From contig DF239759.1 of the NCBI GenBank assembly GCA_000507305.1, forward strand, positions 58,700-122,699: a stretch of 64,000 nt of DNA, given 5' to 3'. The DNA comes from Breviolum minutum Mf 1.05b.01 (lineage: Eukaryota > Sar > Dinophyceae > Suessiales > Symbiodiniaceae). Positions 45,731 to 58,108 of the stretch are shown in pieces; position 1 is the stretch's first letter; the number at the start of each line of letters is the position of its first letter. Position numbers and translations under genes: made by a program. The notes under the pieces are model-generated. The model ran no database searches and was not told the origin of the DNA. It worked only from the letters and a program-made list of their open reading frames with translations.

Positions 45731-45832
45731 CACCCCAGAAATTTAACATGGAACCTGAAAAGAAGTCCCTGGAAAAGGAGATTCCTTTTGGAATTGTGTC
45801 ATTTTCAGGTTCCATGTTAAATTTCGGGGGAG
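45731..45832. mobile_element. Family B-related MITE with long arms
   Basis: TA-flanked (45729-45730, 45833-45834). The left arm CACCCCAGAAATTTAACATG and the following GAACCTGAAA are mirrored by TTTCAGGTTCCATGTTAAAT at the right, arms of about 30 bp with two mismatches. High arm identity suggests a recent insertion. Confidence 0.92.
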
Positions 45833-46859
45833 TAAAAGAATGTCACCACCATCATTCTATAGTTGCCATGAAAAAATCTGATCTTCTTTATAGGGATTCC
45901 TTTTTGGCCCATTCTTTTTCAAGCCCTAATTCAAAGTAGTATGAAATGGAGCCTGAAATGTAACCAAAAGTGGCAAGAGAGGGGCTCATGTGCGTGTCTG
46001 TGGACAGAAATGTAAAGCCCTAGATGTACATCAACAATATCAATCACATCATATCACATCAACCAACTGTTGGACACTTGAGTCCCATTCTCAATAGACA
46101 GAGGTGCCCGTATGATGACGTTTAGCACTACATCAATGTTTGTTATGCATTTTGTTTGACATGTACAACTCAAAGGACCCTGCAGGCCTGTTGTGAATCT
46201 TGGAGGGGATCATGGATGTTTTTGTTGAGGGAGGAGTCGACAGAAAAAACTCCTCAACATCTAATTGACTTATATATAATTGATCCATTCTTCTAATCGA
46301 TCAAATACACAAATAGATCTCAATTTGAAGATGGGTATCAGTCAACTTTCTCAATATCAACATCTATTTGTAGGTGAATTGGAATCTGTTAACAAACTCC
46401 AAATGCCTCCCCAACGAAGGACATTAAACTTCATTTCTAGGTGCTTTGGAATGGGAAGTTCTGTCACCGTCGGTGCGTCTATCTGAAGATTTGTGACTTT
46501 AGAATGTCCAACCTTTGTCACCTTAGTTGTCACCTTGAATCAAACAAAGTATATCTAAAATTATATACATATATATTTTGAATTGACATGTTTCAAAGGT
46601 TTCTGGTGGAAAACTACTATGGTCGGGAAAAAAGAAAAACATGACCGCCCTAACCCCATCCAGACACAAACTAACCCCATCCAGACAAACTGTTCCAACA
46701 AAAATTGTTCCTGCTCATGGGTGCCACCGTGGTAACTTCAGAGAGCTGTCGTTGGCGATCGGTCGCCTTCGATTTGGAATCTCCACTTGTGGTCTATTTG
46801 AGGGTCTCTGTTGTTGCAGTGTGTGAGGTGTTTGGGGGGGGGTACTGGGGGTTCTACCC

Positions 46860-46950
46860 CCAGCGAAAAATGGGTCCCTGTATTTGAAAGGTAACCATCC
46901 TATTGGAGATATACTATACCCATTTTTCACTGAACCATGATTATGGGAGA
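46860..46950. mobile_element. Family K inverted-repeat element, copy 2
   Basis: The right end CTGAACCATGATTATGGGAG and interior ATCCTATTGGAGATATACTA match the copy at 6523. CAGCGAAAAATGGGT and ACCCATTTTTCACTG form an inner inverted pair. The outer left terminus is missing or diverged. Confidence 0.45.
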
Positions 46951-47496
46951 AAAGAGGTAATCATTCTTGTGGAGGGTCCAAAGTTGATTTTCCGAGTTGT
47001 TGGATTGTTGGAGTAGCCTGTACACAAAATCAATGTCAGGAGACGAAGTATTCAAAGTGACATCACGACAGTGACGGATATTCCCTTATAGATGGTAAGT
47101 TAGGGGCCTTCAAAGTATTTAATAAACAATTTAAGTTGATTGAACTGTTGATATCCGCTCTCGTCCGGATCCCAATACTCATCGCACAGCGATAAAGGGG
47201 CCCAATTGGGTTCTGGAAAGGATCGTCGTCTTGAAGGGAACCACTTTTTGCTGAACCATGATTTTTGAAGGAAGGGCATGCAAAGATCATGGTTGTGGGT
47301 GAAATTCTTAAGATTCTGTGGGCTCAACACACTTGCAATGGAGAAGAAAGCCAAAAACATTGTGTGCGGCATCCATTGACTGCTGCATATATCTGGAACA
47401 TCTGGAATGCGCTAATGGAACAGAATTATTGAAAAGAACATTGTCGTCATGCAAATGTTTCGTCTAGATTCGATACTTCAGAAGAAGCATCTATAT

Positions 47497-47528
47497 GATA
47501 TACATATGCATATATATATATGTATATC
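47497..47528. repeat. AT-rich palindrome
   Basis: GATATACATATGCATATA and its mirror TATATATGTATATC form a short self-complementary hairpin. Confidence 0.6.
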
Positions 47529-49743
47529 ACAAACTCAACGAATGAAATCTGGGTGAATAATCTCATATTTCATCAAATTTCACCAAGCTGAACTCATTTC
47601 ACTGGAAGGTTTCCCATCCCATGTTCAGCCCTTTTGTTTCGAGTTTTCAGATCGTTTGGATCGTTCCGATATCAAATGCAACAACTCCAATGTTTTTGTT
47701 CGGCCATGTTTGGTTTCTGGAAAGCCATGATGATGAATCATGAATCCGCAAAGATGAAACAAAAGAATCCCTTCAAACTCTTTGGATCACGCAGGAAGAG
47801 TGACATGAAAAGTTGTGTGATGTATATGGCCAGCTCAAATCCTTTATTATATCTATGGGTTGATATAGTCATACAATGTCACACATAATGTGGCAAGCCA
47901 ACTCAAGTAAGCCAATGCAAGTCCCTAGCATAGGCCATTAGAGGTTCTCAGGATTTGGTCATTATTTGGTCATGGTATGTCATGGTCATCCATTTGGAGG
48001 GTCGAATCGCTTTTCGTCTTCTCCCTCTCCCAACGTTCATTGCTATCCGAATCCCGGATCATGTCAATGTGATCTTTAAGCACAACCTTTGAATGATCCT
48101 GATTCAAACCTTAATTTGCTCAACTTCGGGTGGTAAAATGTCGAAGAATTCAGAATGGTGTACCTGAAACTCCCAATGAATACTGCAAATTTGAGACCGT
48201 CCGGGAGTTCACCTCAACCCAAAATCACAAGTTCATTGATCCGATGGCTCCATCTTTTTTTTCTGATTCTTGGAACCAAATAGAATGTAACGCAAAAAGT
48301 GGGATTACAACTGAAGTAGAGCTCAAATTGTGATTGAATTTTCCATATGTAGATTCAATATTTACATGTTGAAGCTTACTCCAGGTTTGGTCCGGGATTT
48401 GAATTGACACATTAAGTTGCAGTCAGCTTCTTGTCATCTTCCCACTCACCACCTTTTCAAAACTTCGAACGAAATGGAGTCGGCGACAGTTCCATCCGCA
48501 TTTTCGCCTTCGTGATGTCTTCGGCCATTTTTGGATTGCACCTCGGTGGTTTTCGTTGTGAAAACAAATGTCTGACGACGCAAAAAGGACCTTAGACTTG
48601 GAAAGTCTTCTTTTTTGTTAAACGAATTGGGGAAATTCAGATAAGGGATCTATGGATATACTGTATATTATACAGAATATAAAGATAAGATATATATATT
48701 ATAAATGTGTATATACCTGGTAAACATAGTAATGTCCTCATAGGTGTTATAGGATACACAGTATAAAATATGAGATTTGCAGTGAGACTTTTACTAAGTA
48801 CTGGATACTTAAGTTATCTCAATGCCCCAACCTAGGTCCATTGCTCTGTACCACTGAACATGCACCCAGATTCTTCATCTGCACCAAAAAATCCCATGGT
48901 TTAACGTAGAAACATCTGTTAAATGGTCCAATCCCAAGAATCCCTGAAAAATCGTTCCCATGAAAAAAAAACATGTTGGAAAATCTTCACCAGGTCATGG
49001 TGTTAAAATCCCCCCCAACACAAAAACCGCCCGCAAATTCCGGGAAATATCACCTTTCAATATCCCCAAACCCCCCTCAAACAGAAACAACACCGAATTG
49101 TCCCAAAGTTCTCTCAAAAAACCTGGAAGTTTCATCCAAACGCTGACCTCCTGTCAAATTTTTTCAAAAAAAAATCCAGTGCGACCAAGGTTACTGTAGG
49201 CCGCCTTGTGGCCTGAGTTTGGGGCGTTTCGGTTTTTCGACCTCCCCTTCAACGGGTGTTCGGGAGAGATTAATGGGGGAAAAAAACGGGTTTTAAGGCC
49301 CAAAAAAAACCCTCATTTTTAAGTGGATTTGATTAGACTCCAGTTTCTAGCCATTTACTTTTCCATTTTTACCATAGTTTTGGGACTTCCCATGGTAAGT
49401 TTACGGCGCAAAATCATTGAGACTCCAAAAATGGACATGCAGTATCATGCAGTGACATACAAAAACAACATACTCTGTGCATCATGGTCAAAAAGTGTTC
49501 GAAGATTGGGGAAATATGGTGTAGTCATCTCTTAGTTTAAGACACCGACAACATCCATTCATAGTGGCGATAAATCTCCTACCATACAAAAGTATAGGAT
49601 TTGATTTCCCCATCTTTCCCCTTTTGGAGTCGAAGACTCAACTGGAATTGGCTCATTGGTTGCAACGCGAAGAGAGAATCCAAAAGCAGCACTGTCCCGT
49701 GGAAAGGTCCCTCCAGAGGGAAGGTTCCAATATTGCCATTCAT

Positions 49744-49842
49744 CTGGGCAAATTATGATAATTCACAAACCTTTTGGGGACTTCCCCTACTAAGCTACCT
49801 TTTGGGGGCCCAGGTCGTGTGAGGTCGTTATAATTTGACCAG
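49744..49842. mobile_element. Family F MITE, copy 2
   Basis: CTGGGCAAATTATGATAATT ... GTTATAATTTGACCAG. ATTCAT on both sides (49738-49743, 49843-49848). The interior CAGGTCGTGTGAGGTCG is shared with the copy at 36828. Confidence 0.88.
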
Positions 49843-52677
49843 ATTCATGGGATATTAAAGTTACTGGTGTGCAGCATCTGTTGGATTTCTTTTGGGGGAG
49901 ACTAAGTATAGTCCAATATAGCGGTCATGAAATGGTAGCCTGGTAGCCAAATATTTTGTGTCAAAGTAATCACAATCATCCCAAAGGTGTGTTCCTTATT
50001 CCTTGCAAACAATCCAACATGACTGGCTTGCCAAGCAATAAAAAAACAACTGTTTCACGATTTTGATGGCCGTTCAACTTGCAGCAACTGCAATTGTTGA
50101 TTGAAACTAAGGATAACAACTGGATGGATTTATGTTCAATGACAATGGAACCGACGGAAGAGCCAACAGAAGAACCAACCCAGCAACCAAAAATGTTTTA
50201 GCTGATATGCGTAACAATGAAATCAACACAATCGGATGGTGTTTTGAGGCCCCGGTGGTTTGGGATACTGCTCTTCCCACCAACCCGAAGCGGTCTCCAA
50301 TTCTTTTCCAAGTTTCGCTCCCAGAGTCTAAATACAGCTTCCAAATTTGAACAGATTTTTTGAAGCAAACAAACATTGCAATATGTCCCCAATTTGCTGG
50401 CAATTTGACACATCATTTCTGATAGTTGCATGAAAAATAGTTGGAAAAAAGTAAACATATCACCCCAAAATGGTGATTTGTATTCATGTCAGAAATATAT
50501 AAACAACAATTCACTCAAGAAGCATAATCTCAGAATTTAGGGGTGCAGGATTTCCCCACCCAAAATGCATCATCCCCCTTAACACCTTGCTTCCTAGTGG
50601 CAACACCATGGAAGCCAGACCCAAACCGGAGGTCATCCTCGTCTCAAGAGGTGGAGACCGAGGATTGGCGTTTCGTTGTTGGGAAGGGGCATGATCATAT
50701 TATCCCCTTTCTATTTGCTTGAGCTACCCCACCTCAAAAAGATGCTCCGTCAAAATGGATCTGGTTTTGGGTTACTCAAGTGGCGGGAAAAATTGACAAA
50801 TGCTGGGTTTTCCACCACCTATTTACTCTATCTTTATCCAAAGTCATTCCGTATACCTTTACATAATCATATCATATATCTATATGCCTCAAAAATAGCA
50901 GAAAGATGACCAATCAAGTTCGGAATGTTTTTGCATGATCATTTTGACCCTCCATTTTTGCACCATTTCGGGTGCCATTTTTGCACCATTTTGGACGTCC
51001 TGCTCCGTGAGTTTTTATGTGGGAAGGCTTTGAAAAACGTTGGCATTGGTTAAAACCAATCAAGCACCAATCAGGAAGCATAGAGACATATTGTTGGCAC
51101 TCAAGTGACCTTGTTTTGTTTTTTTGTTTGTAATGGTTCGCATGGAGTTGTTAGAACAGTTGGATGTGGTGTTCGAAACATAGATCCACATCGTCATATT
51201 GTCTGATTGGACCATTAACAGTAGCAATGATATTGTAGATTTGGGTCAAGCCTAAACACCGGTTTTCCCAGTGGATTTCATGAAGGTTAAGTTAGGTTTC
51301 CCTTCTTTTTCTTAACTGCATAGATTATGACTACCTACTTAGGCTTCCCAGGGTTTTGGCAACCCCCACAACGTAGAAAGAACAACTCTGACACACACAT
51401 CTCATCCCCTCCAACGAGTGCAATCCTGGAGAGAGTCAAGTGGTCAAAGTCGCAGATTTTGTTGACGCCAGAAGTAGATTCCGGAAGAACTTCACACACA
51501 AAACAACAGCAAATTTCAAATGTAACCATGGGAAATTGGAGCAAAATATGTTCTTGTAAAATATAGATGTTCAAAATGTCATAGAAAGTATGTTAGTTAC
51601 ACATTCCTATAGAAGTTACATCATTAGAAACCATCTGGAAAGCTACTTCCGGCGGCCGCATCCCATCCAATGCATTTCATCCTCGACACAAACTTTGAGG
51701 CTTGACGCAACGGCGCAACGGCGGGACGCGAAAAACAAGATCCCATGATCATGACATGTGTGGAAACACAAATTCTACTTCTATTTGAGATGATCCTAAG
51801 GATTCGTGTCCGTGTGGGTTGGCTCAACTTCTATATCCATAGGATTATTGTATGGTCCATGGTTTATTTACTCAGTTGATCTTTTATGGAAAATGTAGTG
51901 AATATGCCATGGATCCAATGGGATAGAAATGGTATACTTGTTTGGTACCGCAGTACTAGAATATGATAGTAGCGTGTTTACTCGAAATTCATCTATTCTT
52001 ACAAGTTGAGGAGATTGAGCCTTACCCACATTTGGCATGTAGCCCTTTCCAGGAAGAATCATGGGATGCACCACAAAAATTGAGATAATATTGAAGGTGA
52101 TGAAGAACTGGCAACAGGGTATATCCCGATTAATACTTCATAAAGTATAGGCATATTGGATCATATTGGAATTCCCGGCAAAGCCGAAAAATATGAAGTA
52201 TGATGACCTACTTATTCTAGGTGAGTCGTCATGATAAGCTGTATGGATTCAGATCAATTGCCTTCGAAACCACATATTCACAGCCTATGCATCCACTTGT
52301 CTCACCCAAATTATCTCAAAAAGATCACCATCATAATCTATAAGCTTCCGTTGTAACCCTGTTGGATATGACACCCCTTTGGTGACCATTAAAAAATACC
52401 GTTGTCACTGACCATTCCCTTCAAAACTCGATCCCTTTTTCAGGGAGTTTTAAGGTGAGTCATATCCAAACAGGTCGCACCAGGTGGCCCCTTGTGGCAT
52501 TCCATTTACTGATTGGTTAATGGAGATCCGTATGATTAGTGGCTTATTAAAATCCCTATGTAACAGGATAGCATGGTCCACTAGATACAGAAAACAACCA
52601 GGGTTTTGGTCAATGCTTTCATACCTTTCAACCCTTGGGGGGAGTATCCCGACGGCCCGTACCAATGCATACCAATT
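49843..52677. other. Non-coding stretch
   Basis: A weak coding-like frame lies at 50132-50350 (+; TDGRANRRTNPATKNVLAD, ending at TGA). A family I element is at 51853-51917 and a GC-richer patch at 51640-51740. Overlapping frames on both strands at 52450-52680 have no domain I can defend. Confidence 0.35.
51853..51917. mobile_element. Family I short inverted-repeat element
   Basis: TGGTCCATGGTTTATTTACT at the left, AGTGAATATGCCATGGATCC at the right. About 65 bp; the interior TTTTATGGAAAATGTAG is shared with 30642-30700. Confidence 0.6.
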
Positions 52678-52778
52678 CAAGTTGGTGGTTGAACCAACCC
52701 ATCTGAAAAATATTCAGGCAAATTGGATCATTTCCCCAAGGGGTCAAAATAAAAAATGTTTGAGTTGCCACCACCCAG
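52678..52778. mobile_element. Family A MITE, copy
   Basis: CAAGTTGGTGGTTGAACCAA ... TTTGAGTTGCCACCACCCAG. AATT on both sides (52674-52677, 52779-52782) is a perfect 4-bp duplication. The first base pair of the terminus has changed (CAAG for CTAG). Confidence 0.88.
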
Positions 52779-54360
52779 AATTCTATAGAGGCCAATATTG
52801 GCAAAATATCTTAGGAACAACTGCGTACCCTGCCAGTTGCCAAAAACCTTCCCTTTTCAATCATTAACAACTTGTTGCCGGGACCTCAAACAAAACCCTC
52901 AAGGTAACAGAATTCCAATGTATATAGATAATTAGTGGTGGGGGGAATTATGTTTTCTCAAACATGATAGGTTAAATTTTTATCCCCCTTAATTCCATCA
53001 TTTTTGCGGGTTGATTAATTCTCGAGACCTTCAGAGTGGCAGCAGGATTCCTGGCCATTTTTGGAATAAATATTTCACCAACCTAGATATTCCCTAAAAA
53101 ATAACGGGATTTCCCATTTTTCCTTACAAAAAACCACCACCATTTGGGGGCCCAAATCTTTGGGTCGTGTGAGGTTAGCTCCACCCCAAACCCTGTCGTC
53201 ACAGCTCCCACCTGCGGACGCTGCGTCATCCTGCGCCTCCGTTTCATCATGTCCCAGCAAGGCCGGGATGTTGTCGACTGCGCGCGCGTTTCGGCGGTGG
53301 TGGAGGATGAGGCGCGAATTTGGTGACGACGGTTCCAGGATTCCAGGGGCTGTTAAGAAAATCCATGGAAAATCCACGAAAATCTTTCCTGACACATGCC
53401 TTTTCAACAAAAGGGTGGGATTTTCCCGTGGCTATGGTTAGTTTACAAGACAATTAAGCTATTTGAAGGCTGAAAGGATGGAAATATCCTACAGTGTCTA
53501 GTTAAACTTTGAGCATAAGTCCAAGTTTCTGAAAGGTTTTGTTCTGAAATGTCCTTGACTTATGGAATTTAGCAAATTACAAGTGGACGAATATCCAACT
53601 TGACAATCCAGGAAAGGTGAGCAATGAAAAACAATTTCAAGCCCCCTCCAAAATGGTCCACACTGAACCCTGCCCCCAACCCTGTGAGAATCCCCCCCAA
53701 AAAAGCATTCCATAGAAGGCCCCCAGGATCCAAATGGTTCTGGAAACTCTTCCAGGTGAACAGAAGTTTTCGGTCCCTTTCGAGTCCACAAGTATTGCCC
53801 AAAAATCGTTTTGTGACAAAGACCTCAATCCTATCTTGAAGTCCAAAATTTGCTATGAAAAAAATAAAGAATTCACCATATCCGCAAAAAATATATTGAT
53901 GGAAAATCCAACATTTATTCCGTGATGTGGAAACAACTCCATATTCACAACTGGATCACCGCTGTTTTCGGGAATTTGGCAACCCCAAACATCCACGTTG
54001 AAATAGGGTTGTTGACGGATGTCTCAATTGGATGCTACCAATTCAGTACATGAACAATGGTTGTTAGTTGTTTCATTACTTTTTATACATATATTCCATT
54101 GAAACGAATGCATGTGGCCTTCAGTCAACAGAATTGTTTGCTTACAGTTCTTGGACCACATGCATCTTTTTTCCCAACATGTTGTTTGCACCAAGGAAAC
54201 TCTGGTGACTTTGGTACAGCACCTGGTGACCGTGTTGAACCCTCCCCATCAAACTGAGGCTTGCACTTGGAGGTTGTCGAGGTGTGTCTGCAGGGGTGCT
54301 TCTCACATCATCTAACCTCAGCAAAAAATGTGATCATTTAACAGCAAGATGGGGCCCGTA
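52779..54360. other. Non-coding stretch
   Basis: A family F right-half fragment at about 53090-53185 (GGGTCGTGTGAGGTTAG). A GC-rich patch at 53200-53330 has open frames on both strands (e.g. 53144-53326 +, ITEMS such as CGRCVILRLRFIMSQQGRD) but no domain. A family C right end (GGTTAGTTTAC) near 53433. Confidence 0.35.
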
Positions 54361-54471
54361 CTGTTGATGGTTCAGAAATCCTGAACAAGTTGAGGTTGGT
54401 AGTTTATCCCATTATTTACTCAGGTTTTTTTTCGATCCCAAGTGGTTGTTTGGAATTTCTTCCATCAACAG
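54361..54471. mobile_element. Family D MITE, copy
   Basis: TA-flanked (54359-54360, 54472-54473). CTGTTGATGGTTCAGAAATC ... GAATTTCTTCCATCAACAG, with TTGAGGTTGGTAGTTTATCC inside, which is the inverse of the copy at 4413. Confidence 0.82.
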
Positions 54472-55668
54472 TACCAGTTAGAAGTAGGGGCCAATAACTC
54501 CACAGAAATCCAATGTTCTAAGCCATTCAAAAGGGGCCCCATGAATCCATCTTGTGGGAGCTCTTGACCTTGAAAAATGTTGTGTTGACCGTATTTTTGA
54601 GGGTCACCCACCTGTGAAACCTAACCAGGGGACCCTTCTATACCCTGAACAAAACACTATATAGGCTATATAAATTCAACTCCATACCTCAAATTCAACT
54701 CCATACCACATTTTTTTAAGACAACTTTCACACCCCAATTTTTTGGGGAGCTTTGCTTTAGAGATGGGAATCTAAGGTACTCCTCCTGGGAACATATCCA
54801 GCAAATTGTAGGAAAAAAGGGGAAAAACGCATCTTCAATTGTGTGTGTCATCTTACCAACAAAACAAAGGGGGCATTGCATTACAAAATCCAAACAATGC
54901 ACTATGAAGGGCAAAAGTACTCAAAATAGCACAAAAAAATAACCATACATTTGTAGCATGAAGTTTGATCCTCCCAATATGAGTTTCATACAGGGGGATT
55001 GTAATCTTTCCCTGCCCTAAAACTGAAAGCAAAAGCCCCTGAAAATCAATGGTTGGGGTCAGGGGTCGATGAATCTTCCATTTTCCTTTAGGGGCAAAAG
55101 GCTTATATTTCAAGGGCAAACTGTTAGCTTTAGGCTGGGTCCCCCCAAAAAAATAATCTCCAAGTGACATCTCCACAAGTCTCTCCGACTCTTCATGGCG
55201 TTGCACCTCAAGTCGTGGAGGGTGTTAACCGGCGCAAACCCGGGACGATCTTGAATCTCAATCCAATACGTATAGATATAGCGGGGTTGTTTATTTGGGA
55301 TTCCCACCCAGAAATTGTGGCACCTTGAGAGACTTTTGGCTTAATTCCCGAATTTCTGGTAGTTTGTGGGATTTTTATGGATTTTAAAATTCTAGAACTG
55401 TTGTTCCCTAATAACTTGCAGGATTTTAGGGATATGATATGAATCGCTTTCCGTTAAAAAAAATGGATGGTAGTTCTCGAATCCCAACAAAACATGAAAT
55501 AAGTAGATCAATGTGCAATGTGTGCCATTTTTGTTTTTCCATATTCGTGGCTTCACATGTTTATATATATCTCTCGAAACCTCGGAAGCCCCCCCTGAAC
55601 CCGAAACCTATTCAACTAAAACTGTATATTGTATGATGTCTCAGTGAAATTCTAAAAAGGTACCGACC
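54472..55668. other. Non-coding stretch with a decayed family B copy
   Basis: A weak family G-like segment lies at 54488-54550 and a decayed family B element at 55008-55141 (CTGCCCTAAAACTGAAAG ... TTAGCTTTAGGCTGGG). The minus frame 55206-54853 runs through the latter and is probably accidental. Confidence 0.4.
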
Positions 55669-56278
55669 ATGCGAATTGCTTTCATGAAACTGAATCAGGG
55701 TCTATTGAGAGTATTGATGGACAAACTCTTCGTCATGAATGATCCCCCTGTTTCTGAATTTCCTCAACGTTGTCCATCAGCACTAGGCTTTCAATAGCTT
55801 TCAAATACCTTATATTACATACCACTTGGGGACAACAACCTGGTGAATCTCCATGTTACTTCATGGTGCTTCATGACCAGCAAATCATGAATCACTCACG
55901 AAAAACAAAGTGTTTGTTTTTTGCAGCCAAGGTACTCTATAGTCATACCACGCCACTTCTAAACTCCATGCCTGCAATTGGAACATCAAAAGACACTCAA
56001 ATATTTGGTTGCTGTTCCAATTTAAGGCACAACCGTTCGGAGATCTTCGTTCAACATCTCAATCAGATGGCAAAAAAACCATGACAATTTCGGAGCTTCT
56101 AAGGGTCTGAAGTTCCTTATTGGCTCATCCACCTTTCCTTTAGCCGCAACAAAAAAGTTCTCGGTTCCACGGGCTCATGCCAGATGGTGATAAGCATAGC
56201 ATCCTAAATATTTTGAAGGAATTGATCAATGTTTTCCTTCAAGATACTGTAGCCATTCCAAGTGATGCAAGAGTTTAA
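55669..56278 (+). pseudogene. Interrupted coding-like region, unknown product
   Basis: Consecutive plus-strand segments read as protein with frame changes. 55669-55797 starts MRIAFMKLNQGLLRVLMDKL and ends in TAG. About 55810-56084 includes LLNSMPAIGTSKDTQIFG and ends in TGA. 56083-56190 contains DNFGASKGLKFLIGSS. 56186-56278 contains DKHSILNILKELINVFLQD and ends in TAA. Codon choice varies at third positions as in real coding DNA. Three frame changes in 600 bp with no obvious introns suggest a decayed gene. The product is not recognised. Confidence 0.4.
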
Positions 56279-57057
56279 CCATATCCCAAAAGGGAAAGCT
56301 CACTCTCAATATTCATCCCAGGTTTGGACAGATTTTGGCACCTTAAAATGGTAGGTTTTTAACACAGTGAGACAAAGTTGTTGTTTTTGGGTTTTTTTCA
56401 TGTCCCCAGCGCCTTTAAAAAGCAAATCAACAACGCCCTCTACCTAAAACCGTAGGTCCGCATTGGAAAGTCGACAGGAACATTCACATATGTATCATAT
56501 GAGTCATATCCAAAATCTTGAGTTTAGATTGTTGAGGGATGGCTTGAAAAAAACAGGGAGGCCAGTGAGCATTCAGGTGGGCTGGCCCTCGCCTTGCGAA
56601 TGAAACTACCCAGGCGTTTCAATGTCCAACAACCTTTTCGAAAAAACACAGCTCTAGGGTTTTTAACAAACTTTTAAAGGATCTATATATACCCTGACGC
56701 CTCCCAAACAACAATGATCCCCCCCCCCTGGTTTGTGAAGAAACCTTGATACCCCGCAACTTGCGCAACAGTGTCTAGACTCAGACCTCACGCTCGCAGT
56801 CAGGAGCACGATATCGTTGCAGCACTTTGGCTACCTGAGTTGCTCCCGAAAATCGCCGGAAAAGCTGGATGGGTTCCATCTGAATCAATGGGGATGGTTG
56901 GACAAGTCCTAGGAAATTGATCATAAATAGAAAATAATATAGAGATTTGCTAAAAAGAAACATCTGGTACTGTATCTTGATGTGTCTTGATGTATCTTGA
57001 TACCTTCTACCTTGACATTGTGCCTGAAGATGATGTGTAGTACTTCATGTATGGGCC

Positions 57058-57160
57058 TTGGGTTGTCCCCCCTCCCAGTAGCAGTGGCAAATGAAGGTTT
57101 ATAGGGATCCCCTACTAAAAACTACTACTGTAAAAATATGATAATCCTGGTGCTTACCCA
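57058..57160. repeat. Family J repeat, copy
   Basis: CTTGGGTTGTCCCCCCTCCC, AGTAGCAGTGGCAAATGAAGG-type core and AATCCTGGTG match 39340 and 59447. It may have CCTCCCAG-type ends; boundaries not certain. Confidence 0.5.
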
Positions 57161-57439
57161 ATATGAGCCCATTTACGGATGATCTATAGAATCTATAGCC
57201 AACAACAAAAAATGTGAGGGTCATTTGGGGGGCATGCTTTTGACAAATTAACAAATACATACATATACAAACACATATACATCATTTTATATATTATATA
57301 TACATCCAAGCAAAATCAAAATGGAAGCATTGGGACTTTTCGTCTTTGCAACGGTACGTATCGGCTCGAGCGTTTTAGTGGACCAAGGATTCTCCTGGAC
57401 AAAAATAAATCGAGAGAACACCTGACATCAGAAATGGTG

Positions 57440-57500
57440 CTGGTAGTTTCAACCCGCTTGAAAAAGATTCAAATTGGATCATTTCCCCCAAGGATCTTTT
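57440..57500. repeat. Family A left-half fragment
   Basis: CTGGTAGTTTCAACCCGCTT then GAAAAAGATTCAAATTGGAT and CATTTCCCC. The right half is missing. Confidence 0.5.
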
Positions 57501-57669
57501 GGTAAAGTTGATTTTATATGTTCAACATTTACGCAGATTGTCCACGGTGCTGATTTCACACGGGATTTCACCTGATCTGGCACCATCCCTACTCAATCAC
57601 AATGATATAATGATATCAAATATATAGTAGTGACAGTATGAACCCTATCACACTAATATAGTAATAAAA

Positions 57670-57728
<59 letters not shown>
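57670..57728. repeat. (ATG)n microsatellite
   Basis: About 19 perfect TGA/ATG units. Confidence 0.95.
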
Positions 57729-58000
57729 ATACAACGAAAAAAGTACAGTAACGCATCTATACCTATTGATGATAAGAATAAATTGACAATAGTAGGCTAT
57801 AGCTTAGTACTAACGGGGCCCCCACAAATCCTGATCCACATCATCAGTCACCCATTAGGAGACTCCCAGGGTCTCCAAACCCAACGCAATTGCTCCTTAC
57901 AGCGATCGAACCTGAAAATTTCAACAAACAAAAAGCGACGTGTTGGGTACGAAAAGGTCATCCAGTTGTTGTCCCAGTTGTTTCATGTTGTTTCAACAAG

Positions 58001-58108
58001 TGGGTGTTTCCAAAAATGGTGGGTTTCCCCAACAAACCCATTGGTTTTCCTACTAAAAATGATCATTTTGGGGTGTTTTGGGGGTACCACCATTTAAGGA
58101 AACACCCA
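58001..58108. mobile_element. Family E MITE, copy 4
   Basis: TGGGTGTTTCCAAAAATGGT ... TTTAAGGAAACACCCA, AG on both sides, 108 bp. Confidence 0.88.

Larger units (their letters stand above)
45835..49743. other. Non-coding stretch
   Basis: Contains family K pieces (46860-46950; a fragment near 47235-47280) and an AT palindrome (47497-47528). Short frames include 47634-47888 (+) and 48152-48333 (+; VPETPNEYCKFETVREF, ending at a stop), which are weak candidates without a domain. AT-rich DNA at 48650-48770. Confidence 0.35.
56279..58000. other. Non-coding stretch
   Basis: A family J copy (57058-57160), a family A left-half fragment (57440-57500) and the (ATG)n array at 57670-57728. AT-rich DNA at 57240-57310. 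No gene seen. Confidence 0.4.

Noticed and set aside
52450-52680. GMPQGATWCDLFG on the minus strand, resembling a reverse transcriptase motif
   Set aside because: Other RT motifs (such as the YxDD box) are absent and the opposite strand is equally open, so a chance match is more likely.
53144-53441. GC-rich patch with open frames on both strands
   Set aside because: None of the frames shows a known motif, and the left side overlaps a family F fragment.
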